A DNA stretch of 64,000 nt from Epilithonimonas xixisoli (GTDB lineage Bacteria > Bacteroidota > Bacteroidia > Flavobacteriales > Weeksellaceae), in NCBI RefSeq assembly GCF_004365655.1, contig NZ_SOEO01000002.1, positions 620,001 through 684,000 on the forward strand, given 5' to 3'. This document shows, piece after piece, positions 44,179 to 53,359 of this stretch (position 1 is the first letter of the stretch; each line of letters begins with the position of its first letter). Both the position numbers and the translations under genes were made by a program. The notes under the pieces were generated by a model, which was not told where the DNA came from, did no database searches, and was given only the letters and a program-made list of their open reading frames with translations.

Positions 44179-46131
44179 ATGAGTAAAATGTTTACAGAAA
44201 TTAGCAGAATTGTGAATGAAGATATTAGCTCAAGAGTAACACAATATGATGTTATTTTTGAGGCAATTACTAATGCTATCCATTCAAATTCTACTGAAAT
44301 CAAGTGTTTTTTAAATTTTAATGGAAACTTAATTAAAGATGGAGATATTGAGATTGGAAGAATAAAAGTAGATACTATAAAAGTAGTGGATAATGGAGAT
44401 GGCATCACAGATGATAACTACAAGTCTTTTTCAACATATAGAACTGAATTTAAAAAAGATTTAGGTTGTAAAGGGGTTGGAAGGTTTGTATTTTTGAAAG
44501 TATATAGTTCAGCAAAATACAGTAGTGATTTAAAAGAAGCTCAAGAGCAAAGAAAAATAAAATTTCACATAAATTTTGATACTGAGAAAGACCTTAAAAA
44601 GGAAAATAAAAAAGTAACTGCTAATGAAACTGAAGTTTTTTTAGATACATTAAACAGTCAATATTTAGATTGGGATAAAAAAATAGACAGGAGAATTGAA
44701 TTAGATATTTTTTCTATCAGAGATAAAACATTAATGAATCTGATACCTACCTTATATTTCTATAAGCAGAAGGGTAGAAATATAGAAATTACTTTTTTTG
44801 ATGAGTATAGTTCAAATTCTGTAAAAATTTCTTCAACTGACATTCCTGATTTTAAAACAGAGAATTTTAATGTCCTAAATAATCAAAGTTTTAATGTAAA
44901 ATTCAAGTTAAGTCATAGTATTGAAAATTCAAGTGGAAATTTATATGCTTTTTATTGTGCAAATAATAGAACTGTATGTGATTTTGAAGATAAAAACTTA
45001 AAAATCACCTTACCTTATGGATATTCTGGATTTTTACTTTTAGAATCTGATTACTTAAGTGGCAAAGTAAATCACGAAAGAAATGACTTTGATATTTTCC
45101 CTGTCAAAACAGATATGTATTCCACTATTTCTTGGGAAATGATTAATGTTGAATTAAAGAAAGCAATCAGTGAAATTATTAAAATTGGTGTTCCAAATAC
45201 AGTTAAACTGAATAAAGCCAAGATTAATGAAATTCAAGATGAAAGACCTTATTTGGTTAATTACATTGATGAAAATGATGTTGAGATAGCTGGTGTTTTA
45301 GACAAAAAACACATTATTGAAAAGGCTAAAAAGAAGTTTGATGAATCCAAAGAAACAGTATTGAGTAATGCAAACAAATCTGAATTTACAGATGAAGAAT
45401 TAACACAAGCAATTTTATTGGCTCAAAATGAATTAATCTCATATATCAATGATAGGGTTATTGTTATTGATAAACTTAAAAAACTAATTGATAAAGGAGA
45501 ACAGGTGGAGGCTATTATTCATAACATGATAATGGAAAAATACACTACAGATAGCAAGTCAAAAGATGATTTTTTAATTCTTAACAAGAATAATTTGTGG
45601 CTATTGGATGACAGATTTACTACCTATAGTTTTGCAGCAAGTGATAAAAGAGTAAAGGATATTTTGAAAGAACTTGATATTCCTGATGAAGACACTAAAA
45701 TAATAAATGATAAACCAGATTTTTCAATTTTTTTCTCTCACAATCCACACAACAATGATAGACTAAAATCTGTGCTTGTAGAACTAAAACCATTTGATTA
45801 TAAAAACAAATCTCATAGAAAAAAGCATCAAGGTCTGTTGCAATTAAGAGAGTATTTAGAAGCTTTTAAATCAAAAGAAAAAATAAAAGAAGTTTATGGC
45901 TACCTTATAACTGATATTGACGATGATTTTGCTGATACTTTAAAAAAGGATGAGTATGTAGCTATGTATTCATCTGAATATCCAATTTATCATAAATATT
46001 ACAAGAATCTTGACATATCAATATTTGTTGTTAGTGTTAAAACTATGATTTATGATGCTGAGGCAAGAAATAAAATGTTTTTAGAAATAATAAGAAAAAA
46101 TAGTAAAATAAATAAAATCTTTGGAAAATAA
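44179..46131 (+). CDS. GHKL ATPase fused to a predicted PD-(D/E)xK nuclease
   Basis: A 650-residue protein (ATG at 44179 chosen; a start 51 bp upstream is possible). The N-terminal ATPase of the Hsp90/MutL type shows the N-box EAITNAIHSN (29-38), DNGDGI (71-76) and GCKGVGRF (96-103). A middle domain and coiled coil (~380-470) follow. The C-terminal part has NLWLLDDRF, then KPDFSIFF (~512) and VLVELKPFD (~532), a PD-x(n)-ExK signature, and HQGLLQLREYL. This layout recurs among bacterial ATP-binding proteins found in mobile and defence contexts. Nuclease activity is inferred, not shown. Confidence 0.8.
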   Translation: MSKMFTEISRIVNEDISSRVTQYDVIFEAITNAIHSNSTEIKCFLNFNGNLIKDGDIEIGRIKVDTIKVVDNGDGITDDNYKSFSTYRTEFKKDLGCKGVGRFVFLKVYSSAKYSSDLKEAQEQRKIKFHINFDTEKDLKKENKKVTANETEVFLDTLNSQYLDWDKKIDRRIELDIFSIRDKTLMNLIPTLYFYKQKGRNIEITFFDEYSSNSVKISSTDIPDFKTENFNVLNNQSFNVKFKLSHSIENSSGNLYAFYCANNRTVCDFEDKNLKITLPYGYSGFLLLESDYLSGKVNHERNDFDIFPVKTDMYSTISWEMINVELKKAISEIIKIGVPNTVKLNKAKINEIQDERPYLVNYIDENDVEIAGVLDKKHIIEKAKKKFDESKETVLSNANKSEFTDEELTQAILLAQNELISYINDRVIVIDKLKKLIDKGEQVEAIIHNMIMEKYTTDSKSKDDFLILNKNNLWLLDDRFTTYSFAASDKRVKDILKELDIPDEDTKIINDKPDFSIFFSHNPHNNDRLKSVLVELKPFDYKNKSHRKKHQGLLQLREYLEAFKSKEKIKEVYGYLITDIDDDFADTLKKDEYVAMYSSEYPIYHKYYKNLDISIFVVSVKTMIYDAEARNKMFLEIIRKNSKINKIFGK

Positions 46132-46227
46132 TAGTAAGAACAAGACTTAACAATTTAAATATGTAGAAACGTAATTTCGAATAATGAACAATAATGATTT
46201 ACTAACTTAACAATATGAATTTATTTT

Positions 46228-47058
46228 ATGGATACATTTGAATTTTTAAAGAGCATAACAAGTCTTACAGATAAAATTAACAAGAGTATATATCCCTTTA
46301 AAACAAATGAGTGGCAACCTAGAATAAATTTAGGTATAGAATTTAATCAGCTTAGTAAAAGTATGAGTTACAATAAAAATCATTTACAGAATCATTTATT
46401 TCAATTATCTAATACTACAAATTTGGGATATGAATTAAACAAAACTATTTTTAATCAATTAAATAATAATATTGGGATAATTATTAATAATGGTATTTTA
46501 GATAAAATCAATTCTGTAGGGTATTGGGGTAATATTGCTAAACTTTCATTACTAAATATTACCCAAGTTTCCACTTATGAAGAAGATATAGCAGATTCAC
46601 AAATTATTTCAAATAATATTGAAGTTATAAATCAGACTATTGAAGAGATAGAAAAAAACCCAATTGAATTTTTTAACAATCTGGTTATTTTTATCAAAAC
46701 ATATATAGATAAAAATCCCTCTGTAAAGTATACTGCTAGATTTATATTATTTTTCATTTCACTATATATTACAGCTTTAATAACTAATGAAATGTCAAAG
46801 AATAGTGATGAGAAGCCTACAGTAAATAATATTACTATAAATAATTATTATAATAAGGATAATGAAAAATTTAAGATAAATTGTAAGTTTATTGACCTCA
46901 AAAATTTCCCAAGGGATAATTCTAAATCACTTCACAGATTAGTAAATAATGATAGATTAATAGTTTTAAAAGACAGCTTAAAATGGGCTTTCGTTATAAA
47001 AGAAAACTCTATAGAAACAGGATGGATTAGAAAAGAACATCTTAAAATTGTAAAATAG
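46228..47058 (+). CDS. Membrane protein with SH3-like C-terminal domain
   Basis: A 276-residue protein. Residues 1-165 are mainly helical. A transmembrane segment follows (about 169-188, ARFILFFISLYITALIT), then an Asn-rich linker (VNNITINNYYNKDN). The C-terminal ~60 residues (KINCKFIDLKNFP to GWIRKEHLKIVK) resemble a bacterial SH3 domain, with the WAFVI and GWI strands. It lies 96 bp downstream of the GHKL-nuclease gene on the same strand, and tail-to-tail (8 bp) with the YobI-like gene. It could be a membrane effector or anchor, but that is inference. Confidence 0.7.
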   Translation: MDTFEFLKSITSLTDKINKSIYPFKTNEWQPRINLGIEFNQLSKSMSYNKNHLQNHLFQLSNTTNLGYELNKTIFNQLNNNIGIIINNGILDKINSVGYWGNIAKLSLLNITQVSTYEEDIADSQIISNNIEVINQTIEEIEKNPIEFFNNLVIFIKTYIDKNPSVKYTARFILFFISLYITALITNEMSKNSDEKPTVNNITINNYYNKDNEKFKINCKFIDLKNFPRDNSKSLHRLVNNDRLIVLKDSLKWAFVIKENSIETGWIRKEHLKIVK

Positions 47059-47066
47059 AATCAACT

Positions 47067-50000
47067 TTATTCATTATAGCTAACTGTTATTACCGAATCT
47101 TTATCTTTTAAATAAGTTCTTTTTATAAAACCATATTGTTGCAAGATTTTCATAAAATCTGTATTTTCAGAGGAATTTGGGATTTCAATTTTTTCCTTTT
47201 GCAGAATTAGCGAATATGGAGGGTTTAATAGTTCCAGATAATCTTTAAGAAGAACATCTGTAATATTATCTTTATCAAAAATTAAAAGTTTAATTTTAAT
47301 TGTAGTATCAAGATTGGATTCAAGTACACTCTTAACAAAAAAATCAGAAAATGAATAAAACTTACTACTGAAAAAATTATTTATAATGGTAAGCAAAAAA
47401 ACATCTTCATCTGAATCATAAATTTCTTCGTTTGTTAAATAAACAAATATTTTCTTTTTCAAATCTCCATCAATATGGGATTTGAATATTGTTACCCATT
47501 TTATCAAGAGCAAATTTAAGGTTTCATACTCTTCTTCTAAATTTGCCTCATTCTTCTCAATAAATAATTCTAAATCTCCACCAACTAAATCTGTCAAATT
47601 CTTTTCATTGAAAACTATTAAATGTGATTCAATCAGATTTTTAATTCTGTCTGTTTTATTTACTACAGCAATATCATCAAAATTTTTTGTCATTGAATGG
47701 ACTAATGATTCAAATGATTCATTGGAAATTTCAGAATTAACTAGAGAAACATTAAATTTATCAATAATTATGGAATATTCTTTCTCATCTGTTTCGCTTT
47801 CATTTTCTAAAAAATCATTGATACAGCTCTTACCAAGCTCTTGATAATTTATTTCATTATCTAAAAATTCAACAAAACTGGCATCAATTTTTTCAGAATT
47901 GTAAGAATAATACAGTAAAACATTTTTCCAATTAGGTTCAATCTTCTCCCAAATAATAAGTGAAGACCAAAACGCATTATTTTCTATTTCTGACAGGTCA
48001 GAAATTTTAAAATTCATTTTTTCTATCAATGATTCAATGTTTTCTTCTTTAACATCAGTATTATTAATTAAATCTTTAACCACATTATTTTCTTCCTCAG
48101 TATTACTATCAAGTTTCAATAAAACCTGTTCAACATATTCATTAATATTATTTTTAATATTTTCTTTCAGATATGTCACATCAGATTTGAGTAAATATGA
48201 ATAATTAGAAGTCTTATAATCTAGAATATCAATATCCTTGAAATTAAATTTCTGTAAAAATAAATTGACATTATTTATATTTATCTTATACAAGTTATTT
48301 TCAATTATTTCTAAAACAATCTCAAATATGGAGTCTTCATATTTTATTTTGTTGAATTTAATTCCTATCGTCTTTAGCTTTTTAATTAATTCATCTTTGG
48401 TTTCTCTGTCAAAATTATTTATTAAAAAATCATCATAGTTATTTAGAAAAGCATTTATCTTTCTATCCTTGTTAAGGATTTTTATCTTGTCAATGTTCGT
48501 GTATTTGAATATTTTATCCAAGATTTTCTTTTTCTTTTCAGCATTAAATTCATCTCTAGAATGAATCAAATTCCAAAAGCCCTCCCAATAAGCCATTTTT
48601 CTAATAAATTCATTGCTTGTTCCAGTTAATTCTGAAAAATCAATATATTTTTCTATAAAATGAACAGATTTTTCTTTCCCATTAGTCAATGTATTAAGGA
48701 ATTCATCTAATTTGTTACTTACCTTTTCATTGTCTTTGTAATTGTAAAGTAGATAATCTAGAATATAGAAATTCAATATTGATTCTTTTTTGAAATTAGT
48801 GCTTCCTAGTTCAGTAACTAAATTTTTGATTTTGTCAATACTTTCATTGAAATGTGTTTCCCCGTCTTGAATAATTCTTAATTTAAGATTATTATCCTTT
48901 TCTGTAATTGATTCAGGGTAGAATAAAGAAACATAATTTGAATAGTTTTCATCAATATAGTTATTACTTATAAGAACTTTTAAAAGAGTGTAGTTATGTT
49001 TTATTTCTTCGATTTTAGCCTCTCTCTCATAATCATCCTTTGATTCAATATCTGTAAAAATATCACGAACAATTTTATCAAAATAACTGTCAAGTTTATT
49101 TTTTTCAGATTGCTTTAATAAATCATTTAATGATGAATTACTCAAATTATTTATCTGTGATTTTAATTTAAGAATTTCAGAATCATTTATTGCTTTTATG
49201 TTGTTTATTTTGTTTAATACAATTCTTCTTCTTTCAGCATATTTTTGTTGAGGGTTAATATCTTTCTCAACATCACTGAATTTTATAAACTTACTAATAT
49301 GATTCCTATAATAAGTTATCACATCACTTTTTATAAATTCTGAAAATTTTTGATCCTCCAATAAGCTTTCCAATTCAATAGTTTTATTATCAATATAATA
49401 ACTCGTAGCATCATTTGACTTCATTAATATTCCAGAAATATATACCCTACGTAATTCTAAAAGATTGTCTTGCTGTTCTTGAAGAATATCATCATTTTCT
49501 TGCTCTATTATTTCAATTTTTTTGTAGAGACTTTCTTCTAAGTCTTTATATAGCTCATTTTTATTTTCAAATATTTTATAAACAACACCCTCTTTATTCT
49601 GTAAAGATTTAAAATCAATAGGGTAAATATTTTTTAGTATAATAAGTCCAAATAGATAGTCTCCATTTATATTGTTGTTTTCATTGCTTTTGATTTTATA
49701 GTATGTTTTGAATTCATTAATAATATTAATAAGGCTTCTCATATCACTGATATAAGGAGAAATATTATAAATAATGTCTTCAGAGATAATCTTATTTTCA
49801 ATAAAATCTTTTTTTAATCTTTTAATAAATTGAGTGTTTGAGTTGCTATAATCTACAATTGGAATTATTGGTATAATCAAATCAAAAAACTTTGTTTTTT
49901 CATTATTTTTACTAAATAACTCATCTTTAACTGCGTATACAAAAGTTACTTTTTGATTAATGTCTTTTGAATTATTGATAATTATATTCAACTCTCTTAA

Positions 50001-50858
50001 TTTAATAAAAATGTCAACTGCATCATCAAATCTGTCAATATCTTCTATAAAGACAATTTGTGTTTTTGTCTTTTCAAAAAAGTAAACTAACTCATCAACA
50101 TGCTTATTTATAATTGAAATATCATTAGCTTTAGGTACAAATTCTGCATCACTGAAACTTACCTTGTTAATTTTTAGTTTAAAAATCTGCCTAAATAGCT
50201 TTTTTAAGATTAAAAAAATACCTGTCAAAAAAAGCAGTTTAATTATATAGTTATAAGAAGGAAGCTCAACTTTGTTAACCAAAGTTAGCTTATTATATAT
50301 TTTTTCAAAAAAAAGATATAATATTGAATAAATCCAAAGAATAAAAAGTAAGGCTTTTACTAAAATAAATTTGTCATAAGTAATTCTTTCAAACCTAGAA
50401 TCTTTTAAGTTTTTTTTCTTTTCAAAGTATAAAATTTGTTGAACAATGCTAGTTTCAATATCCACCTCATTTTGTTTATTTTTTCCTTCAAATTTCCCAA
50501 GATTTATATCTAGCGTTTTGAATTCAGGATTATTTTTTTTGAATAAATTCAGAATTGTGCTTTTTCCTGTACCAAAAGAGCCAGAAACAGCAACGTTTTT
50601 TACATTTTGATTTAACACTCCCCATTTTAAAGATTGCAAGTATGTATGTTGATTGTAATTATTTTCCTCTCTTTTTGTGATATAAGGAGTTAGATCTTCT
50701 AAGTCATTGGGATTTGGATTATTTTTTGTTAAAAGTTTGATTTTTTTCTCTCCAAGAAAAAAAATGAGCCTTGATAAAAAATCTAAATAGGAGCTATTTA
50801 AATTAGATTTAAGACACAAATATCTTTCATTGATTTTGTTTAAAAATTTACTTTTCAC
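47067..50858 (-). CDS. YobI/KAP-type membrane P-loop NTPase, 1263 residues
   Basis: A very large NTPase. After a short helical N-terminus comes Walker A GSFGTGKST (93-101). Two transmembrane helices are inserted in the NTPase domain (about 164-184 and 205-223), then Walker B IVFIEDIDRFDD (268-279). This insertion is the hallmark of KAP-family NTPases, and the YobI-ATPase subgroup is the best match. Residues ~400-1263 form a long, helical, repeat-like region with many Glu, Asn and Lys and no recognisable motif. KAP/STAND-type NTPases are frequent in antiphage systems. Sensor and effector parts cannot be separated by eye. Confidence 0.8.
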   Translation of the reverse strand: MKSKFLNKINERYLCLKSNLNSSYLDFLSRLIFFLGEKKIKLLTKNNPNPNDLEDLTPYITKREENNYNQHTYLQSLKWGVLNQNVKNVAVSGSFGTGKSTILNLFKKNNPEFKTLDINLGKFEGKNKQNEVDIETSIVQQILYFEKKKNLKDSRFERITYDKFILVKALLFILWIYSILYLFFEKIYNKLTLVNKVELPSYNYIIKLLFLTGIFLILKKLFRQIFKLKINKVSFSDAEFVPKANDISIINKHVDELVYFFEKTKTQIVFIEDIDRFDDAVDIFIKLRELNIIINNSKDINQKVTFVYAVKDELFSKNNEKTKFFDLIIPIIPIVDYSNSNTQFIKRLKKDFIENKIISEDIIYNISPYISDMRSLINIINEFKTYYKIKSNENNNINGDYLFGLIILKNIYPIDFKSLQNKEGVVYKIFENKNELYKDLEESLYKKIEIIEQENDDILQEQQDNLLELRRVYISGILMKSNDATSYYIDNKTIELESLLEDQKFSEFIKSDVITYYRNHISKFIKFSDVEKDINPQQKYAERRRIVLNKINNIKAINDSEILKLKSQINNLSNSSLNDLLKQSEKNKLDSYFDKIVRDIFTDIESKDDYEREAKIEEIKHNYTLLKVLISNNYIDENYSNYVSLFYPESITEKDNNLKLRIIQDGETHFNESIDKIKNLVTELGSTNFKKESILNFYILDYLLYNYKDNEKVSNKLDEFLNTLTNGKEKSVHFIEKYIDFSELTGTSNEFIRKMAYWEGFWNLIHSRDEFNAEKKKKILDKIFKYTNIDKIKILNKDRKINAFLNNYDDFLINNFDRETKDELIKKLKTIGIKFNKIKYEDSIFEIVLEIIENNLYKININNVNLFLQKFNFKDIDILDYKTSNYSYLLKSDVTYLKENIKNNINEYVEQVLLKLDSNTEEENNVVKDLINNTDVKEENIESLIEKMNFKISDLSEIENNAFWSSLIIWEKIEPNWKNVLLYYSYNSEKIDASFVEFLDNEINYQELGKSCINDFLENESETDEKEYSIIIDKFNVSLVNSEISNESFESLVHSMTKNFDDIAVVNKTDRIKNLIESHLIVFNEKNLTDLVGGDLELFIEKNEANLEEEYETLNLLLIKWVTIFKSHIDGDLKKKIFVYLTNEEIYDSDEDVFLLTIINNFFSSKFYSFSDFFVKSVLESNLDTTIKIKLLIFDKDNITDVLLKDYLELLNPPYSLILQKEKIEIPNSSENTDFMKILQQYGFIKRTYLKDKDSVITVSYNE

Positions 50859-50895
50859 TGACTTATAGTTTTTTGCAAATTACAAATTATTAAAT

Positions 50896-50920
50896 AAAAC
50901 CACCCTACATTTCTGTAGGG
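50896..50920 (-). terminator. Terminator after DUF3871 gene (att-like)
   Basis: CCCTACA-TTTC-TGTAGGG, followed on the minus strand by TGGTTTTATTT. The flanking bases (AAAACCACC before, TTCCTCTAAC after) resemble the att repeats. Confidence 0.7.
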
Positions 50921-50928
50921 CAGTTCCT

Positions 50929-52074
50929 CTAACTCAAAAACCAATGATAATCAGAATTACCATTGAGAGTTTTTTGAATACCTTTTGAAAATTCAAAGGC
51001 ATTCAAATTCCTATCTAGGAATGTATCTATGTAAGATGATTTATTAGCTTGGGTAAACAAGTTGTAAACATCCCACAAGTTTATTCTGCCATCTTCTAAC
51101 CTACAAAAGTTTTTATCCTCATAGTAATCCTTTGCCATTGTATTAATGTGGCTATCATTAAAACTGAGAACAGGAATATTTTCTCTCTCTAGCTTAGGTA
51201 AATGTTGGTATAATCTGCTTCTACCAATGAGCTGTGCAAACTGATGTTCTGACAAATATTCTTGAGAAAGTTCTTTCATTTCCATCAAATGATGTTCAGC
51301 ATTATAATTCTGAATAGTCTCTAGAACTTTTGAATATAACTCTTGTGTGCTGGAAACTTTCAACTCTGCTAAAAAACCATCTGTTGACACACATAGATTG
51401 CAACAAACCTTATTCTGAAAACCAATAAAGAATTTAAACCTCTCAAAAGTTTTTTTATTGTACAAATTTTCCAAGTTATAGCTCCTTACACCTCCAATAC
51501 ATAGAGATAAGTCATTACCATTTACTACATCTGTGATACTAGGAATTCTAATGATAAATGCCATTCTCTCATAATAAATAGTTTTCTGATGTTCTAACAA
51601 ATCTTTTACATTAAGATGTATTGCTTCAGGAGTTCTACCTTTAATCTGATGTGAAACCCTAATCTCAGGCTCTGAAATTGTTTGATATGGAAATGCTTTT
51701 TGTGTTGCAGTAATTACACATTCTATAAACTCTTGATGCGCTATAGTCTTTTCATTATCTTTAGAGAATACAGGAATTATACAATCATTTTTTAGATGAT
51801 GTAATGGAACTTCAAGTGTGTTAGCTAGAATAAATGGATTAGATTGATAATTGGAAGATATATTTTTTTCTCTAGGATTATTAGAATCAGATATTAAAAA
51901 AGCCTGAACTAGATTTTTAGTGTCAGGCTCTTTAATATCATTCATTTTACTAGGATAAAATACTTCAGCATTTTGAAAATCTCCATTGCTAAAATATAAA
52001 TCACTTATAGGCTTCCTTGTTTTTACATTCTGCAATGTCATATTGCTAGAATTATTGAAATTTTGATTGTCCAT
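50929..52074 (-). CDS. DUF3871 family protein
   Basis: A 381-residue protein matching the DUF3871 family that I associate with Bacteroidota mobile elements. Patterns such as SNPFILANT, VSHQIKGRTPEA, CIGGVRSYNLENLY and KFFIGFQNKVCCNLC are family-like. Its biochemical role is unknown. It overlaps the upstream ATPase gene by 23 bp, which implies tight co-expression with the RecA-like ATPase and suggests a shared role in element replication or recombination. Confidence 0.85.
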   Translation of the reverse strand: MDNQNFNNSSNMTLQNVKTRKPISDLYFSNGDFQNAEVFYPSKMNDIKEPDTKNLVQAFLISDSNNPREKNISSNYQSNPFILANTLEVPLHHLKNDCIIPVFSKDNEKTIAHQEFIECVITATQKAFPYQTISEPEIRVSHQIKGRTPEAIHLNVKDLLEHQKTIYYERMAFIIRIPSITDVVNGNDLSLCIGGVRSYNLENLYNKKTFERFKFFIGFQNKVCCNLCVSTDGFLAELKVSSTQELYSKVLETIQNYNAEHHLMEMKELSQEYLSEHQFAQLIGRSRLYQHLPKLERENIPVLSFNDSHINTMAKDYYEDKNFCRLEDGRINLWDVYNLFTQANKSSYIDTFLDRNLNAFEFSKGIQKTLNGNSDYHWFLS

Positions 52075-52987
52075 TTTTACTGAAGTTTTGATTAGGTAAA
52101 TGAATTAGGATTGATTTTCTAGCTTCAAAATCTGGTTTCAAAGAAATATGATATTGAGGAAATTGTTTGTATAAAGAAAGAAGTTCTGCTATGGAATTAC
52201 AATCCCTAATAGCATTATAAACCTCTTCCTCTGTAGCTTGAAATTGTTGTTCAGAGCTCTCAATAATCCCATTAACTCTAGAGGCTGATGAGGTTTGGGA
52301 TGAAGGTTGTATTTCAATTCCTGTGTTACACCAATCTAATATTTCCTTTCCTGTCTTATCAGAGATTATAAATTCTGGTTTTCCCATAAACAAGCCTGTT
52401 CTATCTTTACTTGACACAGTAAAATGCTTTATATCTACATCAAAGACTAGAGTAAACTCATAATCTAAACCATCTCTCTGAACAGATTTTAAACCCACTT
52501 TCTCTGGAATAAATTTTCCATCTTTTTGATTCAGAACATAATCCTGTTTGGTTCTCATTGTGACAATAATATGAGCATTTGCTTGCAAGATTTTATCTAC
52601 AAAAGCTTTTTGTCTTGGAGTAACTTTTGCCCAGTTTGTAAAACTGTTTCCTGCTAACTTAGAATGAAAATCTAATAGTTCATCCCAACAATGGGAAATA
52701 CTGTCTAAAATAATCACTTCCATTCCAGCATTGGCACAAATGTCAATAGCTTTTATGTAGTTTTCAGGAGTGAATGGGGGAGCAAGAGAAAGCACATTAT
52801 ATTCTCCCAAATGAGCATATAAGTCTGCACTCCCATTTTCTGTATCAATAATAGCTACTTTGGTAAAGTCTCCATTTGTAAGTCCTTTGGCAAGAAGTAA
52901 GCTTGAATAGGTTTTACCACTTCCTGAACATCCTTGTAAACCAATTTTTATCTTGGCTTGTTTTCTTTCTGATTGTCTTAATTGCAT
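52052..52987 (-). CDS. RecA-like AAA ATPase (Sak4-type)
   Basis: A 311-residue ATPase. Walker A is GCSGSGKT (19-26) and Walker B MEVIILDSISH (about 93-103). The ID-TENGSADLYAHLG motif and the RQKAFVDKIL region match the AAA_24/Sak4 phage single-strand-annealing-type ATPases. Such proteins assist recombination-dependent replication of phages and related elements, usually with an SSB. No SSB gene is visible in the window. It overlaps the DUF3871 gene. Confidence 0.82.
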   Translation of the reverse strand: MQLRQSERKQAKIKIGLQGCSGSGKTYSSLLLAKGLTNGDFTKVAIIDTENGSADLYAHLGEYNVLSLAPPFTPENYIKAIDICANAGMEVIILDSISHCWDELLDFHSKLAGNSFTNWAKVTPRQKAFVDKILQANAHIIVTMRTKQDYVLNQKDGKFIPEKVGLKSVQRDGLDYEFTLVFDVDIKHFTVSSKDRTGLFMGKPEFIISDKTGKEILDWCNTGIEIQPSSQTSSASRVNGIIESSEQQFQATEEEVYNAIRDCNSIAELLSLYKQFPQYHISLKPDFEARKSILIHLPNQNFSKNGQSKFQ

Positions 52988-53359
52988 AAATTTTAGTATT
53001 TAAAAAAGTTAATAAAAATGTGAATTTTAAAATTTGGCTATTTGCTTTAATCTTCTTCTAGTAGGGGCAAAACACTTGATAATGTCATAAAAAAATTGTA
53101 GCTTTGTGCATCAAATCACTTGATACAAAAAACTACAACTGAGTTGTCCTCCTCTGAATTCGTGCGTTGTTAAATCTTAGATTTTTAAGATGGGGGAGAT
53201 TTAAAAGAACCCCCTATTAGTTATAAGATTTTAGCTAGGTTCTTTTGAGAATATGATAAAACATCCATATGTTATGTTTTTTAATCCCACATAGAGTAGT
53301 GTAAAAATGTGTATTCTCCGTATAGATATATATTATATCTACGGGAAATACACATTTTT
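52988..53359. other. Gene-free stretch with two large hairpins
   Basis: A 372-bp gap in the replication module. At 53096-53138 lies a three-part stem: TTGTAG / CTACAA, TTTGT / ACAAA and ATCAA / TTGAT around a 5-nt loop. At 53303-53359 a second, ~57-bp near-palindrome (AAAAATGTGTATT arm, then CCGTA and AGATATA) abuts the helicase stop codon. The second may serve as terminator. Either might also belong to an origin. Confidence 0.65.
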
